From NCBI GenBank assembly GCA_025362615.1, contig JANYFQ010000286.1:1-25126 (forward strand): DNA of 25,126 bases, written 5' to 3'. How positions within the stretch are numbered: position 1 is the stretch's first letter; each line of letters opens with the position of its first letter. The notes under the pieces are model-generated. The model was not told the DNA's origin. It saw only the letters and a program-made list of their open reading frames with translations, and did not search any database. The translations under genes were made by a program, and so were the position numbers. The stretch is from Hymenobacter sp. Its GTDB lineage: Bacteria; Bacteroidota; Bacteroidia; Cytophagales; Hymenobacteraceae. Shown piece after piece: positions 7,306-14,946 of the stretch.

Positions 7306-7703
7306 GGCCCGCTGCCGACTTCCTGTCCGAAATCATCTTTGCCACCAGCCGCAGCAGCGGGCCGGGCGGCCAAAACGTAAACAAGGTCGAAAGCCGCGTC
7401 GAACTGCGCTGGAACCTGGCCGCTTCCACGCTGCTCACGGACGCGCAAAAAGCCCTCATCCTCGAAAAAATAGCCAACCGTCTTACCACCGACGGCGACC
7501 TGCTCATCACCGCCCAGGACGACCGCAGCCAACTGCGTAACAAGGAAATAGCCCTGACCCGCTTCTACGAATTGCTACGTCAAAGCCTGCACCGGCCCAA
7601 GCCGCGCAAGGCCACCAAGCCCAGTAAAAGCGCCGTGCGCAAGCGCCTGGAGGGCAAAAAAATACAGGGCGAGAAAAAGGCCAACCGTAGGCGACTGGAG
7701 TAA
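7302..7703 (+). CDS. arfB: Alternative ribosome-rescue factor B (peptidyl-tRNA hydrolase)
   Basis: A 133-residue ArfB/YaeJ-type protein that releases nascent chains from ribosomes stalled at the 3' end of broken mRNA. The catalytic GGQ loop is at residues 22-24 within SSGPGGQNVNKV, the family signature, followed by the conserved VELRWN strand. The C-terminal tail (about residues 95-133) is rich in Lys and Arg (RKATKPSKSAVRKRL), as needed for insertion into the empty mRNA channel. The start overlaps the stop of the upstream ketoacyl synthase as ATGA, implying translational coupling. Length fits ArfB and is far too short for RF1/RF2, whose codon-recognition domain is missing. Confidence 0.95.
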   Translation: MRPAADFLSEIIFATSRSSGPGGQNVNKVESRVELRWNLAASTLLTDAQKALILEKIANRLTTDGDLLITAQDDRSQLRNKEIALTRFYELLRQSLHRPKPRKATKPSKSAVRKRLEGKKIQGEKKANRRRLE

Positions 7704-7722
7704 CGCGGGTTTTCAACCCGCG
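7704..7722. repeat. Small palindrome with TTTTCAACC core
   Basis: CGCGGGTT-TTC-AACCCGCG forms a perfect 8-bp stem starting at the base after the arfB stop. Its TTTTCAACC core also occurs in the larger intergenic palindrome at 10198-10287, with a close variant at 16917-16954, so this may be a degenerate member of that family. Confidence 0.45.
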
Positions 7723-7745
7723 CGTGAGGCTGCTACAGCCGGGCG

Positions 7746-7784
7746 AAAAAAAGCCGCTTCCAGAATGCTGGAAGCGGCTTTTTT
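7746..7784. terminator. Bidirectional Rho-independent terminator
   Basis: An A-run plus GCCGCTTCCAG (7746-7763) pairs perfectly with CTGGAAGCGGC and a T-run (7768-7784) around a 4-base loop AATG. It sits between the convergent arfB and T9SS genes and has U-runs in both directions. Confidence 0.93.
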
Positions 7785-7804
7785 GGGGGTACAGCAAAAC
7801 CGGC

Positions 7805-9346
7805 CTAATGCACTACGGCCAGTTTCTGGATAGCGTGTAGGCGTCCGTCTATCAGCAGGCGCACTTGGTAAAGGCCCGCCGCCAGTTCGCGTACTGGCAT
7901 GGTGGTGTGCGTACTACCCGCCGCCAGCGTCTGCCGCTGCACGACCCGACCCAGCACATCGGTTAGGGTGAGGACTGCCGAAGCAGTAGTGATGGGTAGC
8001 ACGTAATTTACTCGGGCTGCATCGTCGGCCGGGTTGGGGTAGGCCACGCCCAGCACCACCCCGGCCCGGCCATCGGCCCGCGTGCCCAGCGGCGCGGCGG
8101 CCGGGATGGGCGGCAGCGGCAGCACCCGCCGCAGGCCCAGCAGCCGGAAGCGGCCCAGGTATGTTCCTCGTTGCTGGGCCAGCACCACAAAGCTGGAATC
8201 CCGCGCCACCGGCTCCAAAAATTGAGGGTACAGCGGCGACGAAGGCGTGGATTGGGGCGCAAAAGAAAAGCTATTCAATACCGCACCCGCCGCACTCAAA
8301 CGCAAGAAGTGTACGGCCGTGGTGCCGTTGTAAACCGCCAACAGCGTCCCATCGGCCAACTCGAAACCTGCCTTGAAACCGTACACTTGTGCCGTCGGGG
8401 CACTGCGACGAATGTAAGTCCAGACTGGGTTCAGGTTGGCATCCAGCCGCACCCAAAAAGGGTATTCGATTAAGTTGGTGGTGATGCTATCCAACAAGCC
8501 CGATAAGAGAAAACCGCCGTCGCGCAGGGGCCGCACGGAGGCCAGGTACGGTTGCGTCCCCGGCAAGCGCAGGAACTGCCGGCTGGTGATGGAGTCGCCG
8601 TGCTGGCCCACCTCCACCACTTGGATGCAGATGGTGCCCGTGCCGTTAGGCAGGGTACGGGTAACTTCGCCACTTAACAGGAGTGACCCACGGGCGGTGT
8701 AGGCTGGGGGACGGGTGAAGTTGAACTGTTCACGGCTGTTGCGACTGCCGTAAATCCGTTGCCATTGCACCCGGCCCAAGCTGTCCACTTTGGTCAGGCG
8801 CCCGTGGCTTCCGACCCCGGACACCGAAGCCCTGCTGACCACGTAAGTGCCGTAATCGGGCGCTTCGAGCAATCCGGCACCGTCTTCGCTTTGCTGGCGA
8901 GGACGGTAAACTTTGTCCCAACGCAACTGCCCGCCGGGGCTGCACGATTGCAGGTGCATCCGCCCCGAATCGGCCAAGACGCTGTTTTGTTGGTACGCCA
9001 ACGCCAGCAGCCGGCCGCGCCGGGTGGCAATCAGCGGCAATTCGGTAGCGGCGCTGCCCCAGTCAGCCCCTTGCCCGGCAGTGGCCAGGTAAGCAGTCTC
9101 GCAACGTGTTCGGCCGAACCGTAGCAACGCAAACCGGCGCGTGGGCAACGAAGAAATAAAGGGGGGCTGAATGTCCAGCGCCAAGACAACCGAATCGGTG
9201 GGCGTAACCAGTAAACCCAACGGGTACGTGTTGAAGGTGCCCCCTCCCACAATGAAACTGCCCAACCGCCGCTCGCAGATAACCTGCTGGGCGAAAACCG
9301 GCTGCATGGCTCCCGCCAGCACGAGGAAAAGAAGAAAATGCCGCAT
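7805..9346 (-). CDS. T9SS type A sorting-domain secreted protein
   Basis: A 513-residue secreted protein. The N terminus MRHFLLFLVLAGAMQPVFAQ is a signal peptide ending in the AQ cleavage site common in this phylum. The final 80 residues form a type A T9SS sorting domain: VAYPNPADD, then LTLTDVLGRVV, then LAAGLYQVRLL and a basic-hydrophobic end, which direct export and attachment through the type IX system. The middle section has repeating beta strands with Asp/Gly turns (such as LLSGEVTRTLPNGT and DGGFLLSGLLDS), suggestive of a beta-propeller, but I recognise no named domain. Only 11 bp separate it from the stop of an upstream T9SS fragment, so it was probably the downstream member of a tandem whose first gene and promoter have been lost. 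Confidence 0.85.
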   Translation of the reverse strand: MRHFLLFLVLAGAMQPVFAQQVICERRLGSFIVGGGTFNTYPLGLLVTPTDSVVLALDIQPPFISSLPTRRFALLRFGRTRCETAYLATAGQGADWGSAATELPLIATRRGRLLALAYQQNSVLADSGRMHLQSCSPGGQLRWDKVYRPRQQSEDGAGLLEAPDYGTYVVSRASVSGVGSHGRLTKVDSLGRVQWQRIYGSRNSREQFNFTRPPAYTARGSLLLSGEVTRTLPNGTGTICIQVVEVGQHGDSITSRQFLRLPGTQPYLASVRPLRDGGFLLSGLLDSITTNLIEYPFWVRLDANLNPVWTYIRRSAPTAQVYGFKAGFELADGTLLAVYNGTTAVHFLRLSAAGAVLNSFSFAPQSTPSSPLYPQFLEPVARDSSFVVLAQQRGTYLGRFRLLGLRRVLPLPPIPAAAPLGTRADGRAGVVLGVAYPNPADDAARVNYVLPITTASAVLTLTDVLGRVVQRQTLAAGSTHTTMPVRELAAGLYQVRLLIDGRLHAIQKLAVVH

Positions 9347-9357
9347 GGCGCAACGGG

Positions 9358-9639
9358 CTACGGGTGAACGACGGCCACGCGCTGCCGGGCCACTACGCGC
9401 CCGTCCGCCACCAGAGTCAGCAGGTAGGGGCCCTCGGCCCAGGCCTGTACCGGCACCACTGCCTCGCCTGCGCCCGCCGCCAGCGACTGGGTATGCACCT
9501 GCCGGCCCAGGGCGTCGTAGGCGACGAGTTGCGCCGGGCCAGCGGCCACCTCATACGAGAGGTGCAGGGCAGTATGCGCCGGGTTCGGATAAGCCGTTAG
9601 TTGGGCAACGCTTGGGCTGTGGTAGGGCCGCGTACCCAA
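9358..9639 (-). pseudogene. Orphan T9SS sorting domain, 5'-truncated gene remnant
   Basis: About 80 residues of a type A T9SS sorting domain (LTAYPNPAHTALHLSYEV, then YDALGRQVHTQSLAAG, then WAEGPYLLTLVADG, ending RVAVVHP) with nothing before it: no signal peptide, no cargo region, and only a TTG as possible start. Sorting domains act only at the C terminus of an exported protein, so this is the 3' end of a broken gene. Homology stops where the truncated htpG on the other strand begins (junction about 9605-9645). Confidence 0.8.
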
Positions 9640-9640
9640 C

Positions 9641-10198
9641 GACGCCGAGGCCCAGCACGGCTACGTGGCGGCCGCCCAGGAGCGCGGCTACGACGTGCTG
9701 AACCTCGACCAGATACTCGATTCGCACTTCATCGGCCAACTCGAGCAGAAGCTCGAAAAAACCAGCTTCAAGCGCGTCGATGCCGACACCGTGAGCCGGC
9801 TCATCGAGCACGAAGGCAGCACCGAAAGCGTACTGAGCGAAGACGACCAGACCCGCCTCACCGACCTCTTCAAAACGGCCATTGCCAACGAGGCCATGCA
9901 CGTCAAAGTGGCCGCCCTCAGCCCGCAGGACGCGCCGGTCGTCATCACCCAAAACGAATTCATGCGCCGCATGAAGGATATGCAGCGCACCGGCGGCGGC
10001 GGCGGAATGCAGATGTTCGGCAGCTTCCCCGACTCGTTTGACGTGACCGTGAACGCCAACCACGCCTTGGCCGCCAAAGTGTTGGCCGGCGACGAAGACC
10101 TGGCCAGGCAAGCCTTCGACCTGGCCCTGCTGGCCCAGGGAATGCTGGAGGGCGAGGCGCTGACGGCGTTTGTGAAGCGCAGCACGGAGCGGTTGTAA
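9641..10198 (+). pseudogene. htpG: HtpG (Hsp90) C-terminal fragment, 5'-truncated
   Basis: About 186 codons matching the C-terminal end of HtpG, the bacterial Hsp90 chaperone. Family blocks are clear: DAEAQHGYVAAAQERGYDVL, LDSHFIGQLEQKLEK, FKRVDAD, ITQNEFMRRMKDM, FPDSFDVTVNANH, and the terminal LAQGMLEGEALTAFVKRS. The N-terminal ATPase domain and most of the middle domain are absent; the frame meets a TAG at 9623-9625 just before homology starts. What is left is essentially the dimerisation domain with part of the middle domain, so it cannot act as an ATP-dependent chaperone. A GTG at 9665 could begin a 177-residue product, but no promoter is visible. The coding frame itself is undamaged, suggesting a recent loss (or an assembly misjoin). 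Confidence 0.88.
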
Positions 10199-10287
10199 GC
10201 GCCAGGTGGCGCGTGGGTTGAAAACAGGTTGCGCGGAACCTGAACGAACCGCGAAACCTATTTTCAACCTACGCGCCACCTGGCGCT
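10198..10287. repeat. Long REP-like intergenic palindrome
   Basis: The left arm (10198-10233) and right arm (10250-10287) pair over about 36 bases with few mismatches; the outer AGCGCCAGGTGGCGCGT is almost perfectly matched by ACGCGCCACCTGGCGCT. It overlaps the last base of the htpG-fragment stop and separates it from the convergent small secreted gene, so it can also serve as a terminator. The right arm recurs at 16917-16954 with 33 of 38 bases identical by my count. Confidence 0.75.
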
Positions 10288-10311
10288 ATTCTTTGGTGCC
10301 GGGCCGCCCGT

Positions 10312-10890
10312 TCAGTCGTCGGCCCCTTTGCGCTGGCCCATGTACTGGATGCCGGCCATTGCGGCTTTGGCATCAACGCGCACGCCACCTTTGTCCACGT
10401 TCACGCCGCCCGCGCTCACGCGCCCGTTCTTGCCCACTTGCACCCCGCCGGCCTTCACGGTGCCGTTCTTGCTGACACTCACCGGCGCGTCGTAGTCCGA
10501 CTGGCTCATGCCGAAGCAGTTGATTTTGTTGTTGATGGAAATGCTCACCGACTGTTCGCCCTTGTCGTAGGTCACGCAACCGGACTGCACGACGTAGCCG
10601 TTCACGGTTTGCGCCGGGATTTTGTACACCGCCACGTCGTCCATCTTCGAGAACGCCACGGCATAGACCTTGGCCCCCGCCACGAGGTTGCGAATCCAGA
10701 TTTTTTTGCTGGGCGCGGCTTCCTTTTCGATGACGAGGTCGCTTTCGCCGCCCTTCACGCGGTCGGGGGCCACGAAGGCTTTTTGTTCGTAGGTGCCGGC
10801 GATGCTGGCACTTTGGGCCTGGGCCGGGCGGGTCGAGAAGGCCGCAAGCGCGGTCAGGGCGAGGGCCAGCGGGTATCCGATGCTTTTCAT
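10312..10890 (-). CDS. Small secreted protein with 13-residue C-terminal repeats
   Basis: A 192-residue exported protein of unknown function. The start is the ATG before a clear signal peptide (MKSIGYPLALALTALAAF, cleavage near AQAQ at 23-26). The mature N-terminal part (about 27-130) resembles no family I can name; it has two cysteines (105 and 125) that could form a disulfide. Residues 137-175 are three tandem 13-residue repeats of the form VxVxKNGxVxAGG, the third degenerate, suggestive of short beta-helix turns. There is no T9SS sorting domain. A weak -7 match (TAACTTGG, 10930-10937) lies 40 bp upstream on this strand. The long frame extending upstream to 10980 runs across that promoter and was not used. 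Confidence 0.75.
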   Translation of the reverse strand: MKSIGYPLALALTALAAFSTRPAQAQSASIAGTYEQKAFVAPDRVKGGESDLVIEKEAAPSKKIWIRNLVAGAKVYAVAFSKMDDVAVYKIPAQTVNGYVVQSGCVTYDKGEQSVSISINNKINCFGMSQSDYDAPVSVSKNGTVKAGGVQVGKNGRVSAGGVNVDKGGVRVDAKAAMAGIQYMGQRKGADD

Positions 10891-10929
10891 GGGAGAGCGG
10901 GAAAAGTGGGTTGAAGACGAAGCGTCAGC

Positions 10930-10937
10930 CCAAGTTA
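10930..10937 (-). promoter_or_regulatory. Weak -7 element TAACTTGG
   Basis: TAACTTGG on the minus strand differs by one base from TAnnTTTG and is 40 bp before the start of the 192-residue secreted protein. No clear -33 element is seen. Confidence 0.3.
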
Positions 10938-11106
10938 CGCCGCAACCAATCGCGGCGTTGTGCGATACTTGGCCGGGCACTTAGCCGCCGAATGGCAAAG
11001 CTCGCGCCAGCCCGCGCCAGCCCGCGCAAGGGATAGCCCGCAAGCTCCCGGCGGGGCAAAACATAACCTGCCCGTAACCTGTGCTTCGGGCCGGGTGCAA
11101 TACATA

Positions 11107-11131
11107 GGGCTGTAAGGTTTGCCTTCAGCCC
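11107..11131 (-). terminator. Hairpin downstream of T9SS gene
   Basis: GGGCTG-T-AAGG, loop TTTG, CCTT-CAGCCC: ten pairs and one bulge, 21 bp past the stop of the 603-residue T9SS gene on its strand. The rest of the gap (10891-11151) has only a short GCGCCAGCCC direct repeat near 11005-11025. Confidence 0.65.
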
Positions 11132-11151
11132 CCGCGCAACCTCGCGCCGTT

Positions 11152-12963
11152 TTACTCTATCACCAGCCGTTGCGTCCGTTGCCACCCGCCGCTGCGGAGT
11201 TGCAGTAGGTACAAGCCCGGCGGCAACCCTGGCAGCGGCAGCGTGGCCGTGCCCGCCGGGGCGGCCACTTTGGTTTCGGCCTGCACCACCCGGCCGGTTA
11301 CGTCGCACAGCGTGGCCCACACGCGGGCGGGGCCGGTGGCGGGCAGGCCGATGTTTACGCGGTCGTGGGCGGGGTTGGGCCACACGTCGGGGCCGGCCCA
11401 GGGAGCCGTGGCGGAGCGCAGGGCCAGCGGGGCCGTTTGCAGCAGCACCTCAATCATAAACCGGCCCAGGGCCCCGGCCCGGTAGCGGGGCGGGCGCAAG
11501 CCCAGGCGGGCCGTGTCGCCGTGGTCGTAATAATACACGGAATCGCGGGGGGTGGCTTCAAGCTGGGTTTGGAGCGGGTCGTAGGAGTATCTGTTATTGG
11601 GGCCGGGGCGGTTGGGCATGATGGCCATGCCCGCAAAAAACGCCCGGCCGCTGGCTCGCACGGATTGCGGCAGCAGGCACGCGAGCCAGGCGTTGCCGTC
11701 GGCGGAGGTGATGACGTGGTCGGGCGAGCGGCCCAGCAGGCGGCCGTTTTCATCCAGCACCACGCCGTAGATGGTTTCGCCGGGCGAATACGAGTCGTTG
11801 CTCACGAACAGGCGCACTTCGCTCACCAGCGTCGGTTGGCGCAGCGGGAAGCGGGTGAGCAGGGTGCCGCCTCGCGTGGTGCCAGCCCCCGTTTTGTTGA
11901 GCGCGTTCAGGTCAAGGTCGAAGGGCAGGCCACGCACGTAGCTCAGGGCGTTGGCCGTAGCGGTGGTAGAGTCGGCTTCGGTGTCGTTGGCCGTGTTTTG
12001 GTCGGGCGGCACCTGCACGGCAAAGTAGGCGTAAGTGCCCGCCGCCACGGGTTGGGGCAGGGGCAGCCGCACCCACGTTTGGGCACCGGGGGCTAACGCC
12101 GGGATGACCACCGTGTGGCCGCTGCCCGGCATCATGCCCACGCCCGGCACCACCGACACCGGCAAATTGAGCAGCGGCTGGCTGCCCCGGTTGCGTACCA
12201 GGGCCCGCACCGGAAACGGCATGACGCAGCTTTGCAGCGCCACCTCGCCGATGCCCTGGGTCAGCACCACGGCCGCGTCGCGGGCGGGCGTGGCGTAGCC
12301 CAGGCGCAGGAGGGGCCGCGTCGAGGCCGAGTCCGTCAGTACGGGCGGCAGGGCCGTGCTGTCGGCGCAGCCGTGCCACCAGGGGTTGTAGCGGTAGCCG
12401 ACCGAGGCCACGTACTGGTGCGGGTAGCGTCGGCTCCGCAGGGGGGCGGCCGTGGTCCATTCGTAGGCCACGTACAGGGCCTGGCCGCCGTAGGCGAAGG
12501 GCGTTTGGAAGCGCACGTCGCAGGGGCCGGCCACGGGCACGGTCAGGGGCCCGTCGTACACGAGCTGCATGGGGTTGGGCTGCTGGGCCAGCAGCCGGCT
12601 CCAGTTGTCGTTGAGGTGGTACATCCGGTCGGGGCTGTTGCGGAGCCACACCTTCAGGGTGCCGGTGGCGGCGGCGGCGGCCCGGTCGGTGCTGTCCACC
12701 TCAAACCCCAGCGACACCAGGGCCTGATTGGTCATCAGGCCGCGTATTTCGTTGGCCATCAACAGCATGGCCACTCGCTCGTAGCGGCTGCCAGTGCGGG
12801 GCCCCCGCACGGCCGTAAAATTTGGGAACTGGCTGTAGGGCACGGCCACGGCCGTGGTACCCGCCGGTTGCTGGGCCAAGGCCACCGGCGGCGCGGCCAG
12901 CAGCAGCGCCGCCAACAGCACCCACGCCACCGCACCGGCCAAACGCACGAAAATCGTTTTCAT
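11152..12963 (-). CDS. T9SS type A secreted protein with CARDB-like domain
   Basis: A 603-residue exported protein. I start at the ATG giving MKTIFVRLAGAVAWVLLAA, a long signal peptide ending VALAQQ; eight further in-frame residues upstream look non-native. The middle (about 235-335) contains an Ig-like region with VALQSCVMPFPVRALVRNRG, PVSVVPGV and NTANDTEADST, which resembles the CARDB/cell-adhesion Ig domains common in these secreted proteins. The section after it (LVSEVRLFVSNDSYSPGETIYG) looks like a second beta-sandwich. The last 79 residues are a type A sorting domain (VWPNPAHDRVNIGLP ... LPPGLYLLQLRSG). It lies 52 bp downstream of the type B gene. Role on the cell surface or in the medium is unknown. 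Confidence 0.87.
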   Translation of the reverse strand: MKTIFVRLAGAVAWVLLAALLLAAPPVALAQQPAGTTAVAVPYSQFPNFTAVRGPRTGSRYERVAMLLMANEIRGLMTNQALVSLGFEVDSTDRAAAAATGTLKVWLRNSPDRMYHLNDNWSRLLAQQPNPMQLVYDGPLTVPVAGPCDVRFQTPFAYGGQALYVAYEWTTAAPLRSRRYPHQYVASVGYRYNPWWHGCADSTALPPVLTDSASTRPLLRLGYATPARDAAVVLTQGIGEVALQSCVMPFPVRALVRNRGSQPLLNLPVSVVPGVGMMPGSGHTVVIPALAPGAQTWVRLPLPQPVAAGTYAYFAVQVPPDQNTANDTEADSTTATANALSYVRGLPFDLDLNALNKTGAGTTRGGTLLTRFPLRQPTLVSEVRLFVSNDSYSPGETIYGVVLDENGRLLGRSPDHVITSADGNAWLACLLPQSVRASGRAFFAGMAIMPNRPGPNNRYSYDPLQTQLEATPRDSVYYYDHGDTARLGLRPPRYRAGALGRFMIEVLLQTAPLALRSATAPWAGPDVWPNPAHDRVNIGLPATGPARVWATLCDVTGRVVQAETKVAAPAGTATLPLPGLPPGLYLLQLRSGGWQRTQRLVIE

Positions 12964-12997
12964 AGCAAACGCAAAAGAGATGAGCAAGAAACAGGCT

Positions 12998-13022
12998 CCG
13001 CTGGCCCCTGCCGGGCTAGCGG
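12998..13022 (-). terminator. Hairpin overlapping stop of type B cargo gene
   Basis: CCGCTGGCCC (12998-13007) pairs with GGGCTAGCGG (13013-13022) at 9 of 10 positions around a 5-base loop; the stop codon lies inside the stem. It could reduce read-through into the next T9SS gene, but there is no strong U-run. Confidence 0.4.
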
Positions 13023-14875
13023 TTCAGGGTGAGGATACCGCGCCGGTGCCGGGGGTTGCCCTGGCAGTCGGCGTAATCGAGTTGGTAGAAGTATTCGCCG
13101 CTTGCGGCCCCGGCCCCGTCCCACTGCGGGGCCGGGCCGCTGCCCTCGAACAGCCGTTGGCCCCAGCGCGAGAACACCCGCAACCGCGCCCCGCCCGCCA
13201 CCTCGCCCCGTAGCACCGGCCGGAAGGTGTCGTTGAGGCCATCGCCGTTGGGGGTGAAAATGTTGGCCCCCGAAAAGTCGGTTTCGGCGCTCGGTACGGT
13301 GATGGTTTGGGTGAGTACCCGGCCGTCGGCCAGCGTCAGGCGCACGGGGTAGGTGCCGCCTTGCGGGTAGCGGTGGGCCACCTGCCGCCCGGCGGCCGTG
13401 TTGGCCGGCCCGCTGCCGGGGTCGCCAAAGTCCCAGCGCAGCCCGGTGGGTAGGCCCGCGCTGCTGGCCCAGAACTGCACCGAGTCGCCGGCGCAGCCCA
13501 CTTCGTGGTTGAGCAGCGGCGGCGCGTAGAGCATATTGGTGATGACGTTGGGCAGCGACCGATACCACCAGAAAAACTGGCCCCACTGGTACTGATAACC
13601 TTCCGGCTCCAAACCACAGCCCGCCCCAACTACATTGGGGTATCGAATGATGCCTGCCGCGCTGCGTTGAGGAACGGCCGCGTTTTGATACCATTGCCGG
13701 TAGTAAATCTGTCCTATCCAAACGGTACCGTCGGGGGCCAGTTGCATTCCGGCGGGTTCCATAACGTCAAACACAGAGGTCGGGACCGGTAGGTTGGAAA
13801 CCAAAAACCGCGATGCCGCGATACCGGACGGGCTCGGTTGGGTCAAATCGTATTGCCACACGTCGCCGCTCCGACGGGGTTGTAAAAGTCGTTCAGCCGG
13901 TGTGCTTCGTTCGATAGCGTACAGCAAACGCGAGTCGGGCGAGAAAGCGCAAGCATCCACTGCAGTTGCCCCCACTGGTCGGCCATCATCAGCCCGTTGC
14001 ACCGGCGACCGGGGTGTACGGCGCAGCACCAACTCGTTGCTTACCCGCCCACTGGCGTTGTCAAAATCATACACACAGGTTAGGTATTCATCGGCAATGT
14101 TGGTGCGGGCGATGGCTCCGCAGACCAGCCGACGGCCGTTAGCAGAGGCGTTCAAGTGGCTTTCGTCGGGGTATTGCGCTTGGCCCGCCAACGACACAAC
14201 CGGAGCGGTGCCCACCCCTGTAACGTCAAGCAAAAATGCTTGAAAACCGCGTGTGTCGGGTGTGCGGACAACGACCCAAAAGTCACGGTTGTTGGCATGG
14301 CGCACCACGGTCAGATGTCCCTGGGCTGTGTGGGTGATTTGGTGCCCTTTTTCCACCACCGCGCCTTTGCTGCTGTTTCGACGCATATCTACTTTCGCCC
14401 ACGTTAGCGTATATGCTGGTTCGTTTGGTGAAGAAGTTACGCTCCAGTAAAACAGATAATACTCAAAGTCATTGGCTGGTGCGGGTGCTATGGCTACGGG
14501 TTGCCGCCAAATTCTGTCTGACCAATTGCTCGGAGAGGAAACGATGAGGGGCGCACCCGGCATAATGGCCCAAAGGCTATCGTAAACGTACACACCTTGG
14601 GATGAAAAAAGCAGGCGGCCCGCCGCGTTTGACAAAGAAGTGTAGGAAGGGTTAAATACGAAAGCGTCGGGGTCAGTGGTGGACTGCTGCAGCATTGGCA
14701 GCGGTAACGGTAACGGTGGCCCCGGCCTATTGCGAGTGAACTGAGTGATAATGCCAAAATTGTTTCTCGTGACATCAACAGCCGCACCGTAACACCACGT
14801 ATTAAATTCGTTTTGTGCTACTGCACTGAACGATAAAAAGCCCGCAATAAAAGTTGGGAATAGTTTCATTTTCAA
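13016..14875 (-). CDS. T9SS type B (gliding C-terminal) secreted protein with PKD-like domain
   Basis: A 619-residue exported protein. The signal peptide MKMKLFPTFIAGFLSFSAVAQ is followed by a long region beginning FNTWCYGAAVDV and including LSNAAGRLLFSSQGVYVYD, which fits a large Bacteroidota family of propeller-like proteins that precede gliding domains. A PKD-like domain spans about 462-530 (GDSVQFWASS, RWDFGDPGSG, VAHRYPQGGTYPVRL). Residues 537-619 are the gliding-motility-associated C-terminal domain: NIFTPNGDGLNDTF, RVFSRWGQRLFEG, WDGAGAASGEYFYQLDY, ending in GILTLNR. That domain marks type B T9SS substrates such as SprB-like adhesins. Several partner genes for type B export (PorP/SprF-like) are often adjacent, but none is here. 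ATG 14869 is an equally possible start. Confidence 0.87.
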   Translation of the reverse strand: MKMKLFPTFIAGFLSFSAVAQNEFNTWCYGAAVDVTRNNFGIITQFTRNRPGPPLPLPLPMLQQSTTDPDAFVFNPSYTSLSNAAGRLLFSSQGVYVYDSLWAIMPGAPLIVSSPSNWSDRIWRQPVAIAPAPANDFEYYLFYWSVTSSPNEPAYTLTWAKVDMRRNSSKGAVVEKGHQITHTAQGHLTVVRHANNRDFWVVVRTPDTRGFQAFLLDVTGVGTAPVVSLAGQAQYPDESHLNASANGRRLVCGAIARTNIADEYLTCVYDFDNASGRVSNELVLRRTPRSPVQRADDGRPVGATAVDACAFSPDSRLLYAIERSTPAERLLQPRRSGDVWQYDLTQPSPSGIAASRFLVSNLPVPTSVFDVMEPAGMQLAPDGTVWIGQIYYRQWYQNAAVPQRSAAGIIRYPNVVGAGCGLEPEGYQYQWGQFFWWYRSLPNVITNMLYAPPLLNHEVGCAGDSVQFWASSAGLPTGLRWDFGDPGSGPANTAAGRQVAHRYPQGGTYPVRLTLADGRVLTQTITVPSAETDFSGANIFTPNGDGLNDTFRPVLRGEVAGGARLRVFSRWGQRLFEGSGPAPQWDGAGAASGEYFYQLDYADCQGNPRHRRGILTLNR

Positions 14876-14893
14876 GACAATTAAAAACGAAAA

Positions 14894-14928
14894 TTACCCG
14901 AAGCAAACCAGCGGCCTGCTTCGGGTAA
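14894..14928 (-). terminator. Perfect 12-bp terminator between T9SS genes
   Basis: TTACCCGAAGCA (14894-14905) and TGCTTCGGGTAA (14917-14928) pair perfectly around an 11-base loop. On the minus strand it follows the 636-residue T9SS gene by 18 bp and is followed by a T-rich run (TTTTCGTTTTT), so the two T9SS genes are probably separate transcripts. Confidence 0.85.
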
Positions 14929-14946
14929 CCGAATAATTTATCGCAC

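Noticed and set aside
9601..10041. Second plus-strand frame of 146 codons over the htpG fragment
   Set aside because: Arg/Pro/His-rich frameshift shadow; the HtpG-like frame is the other one.
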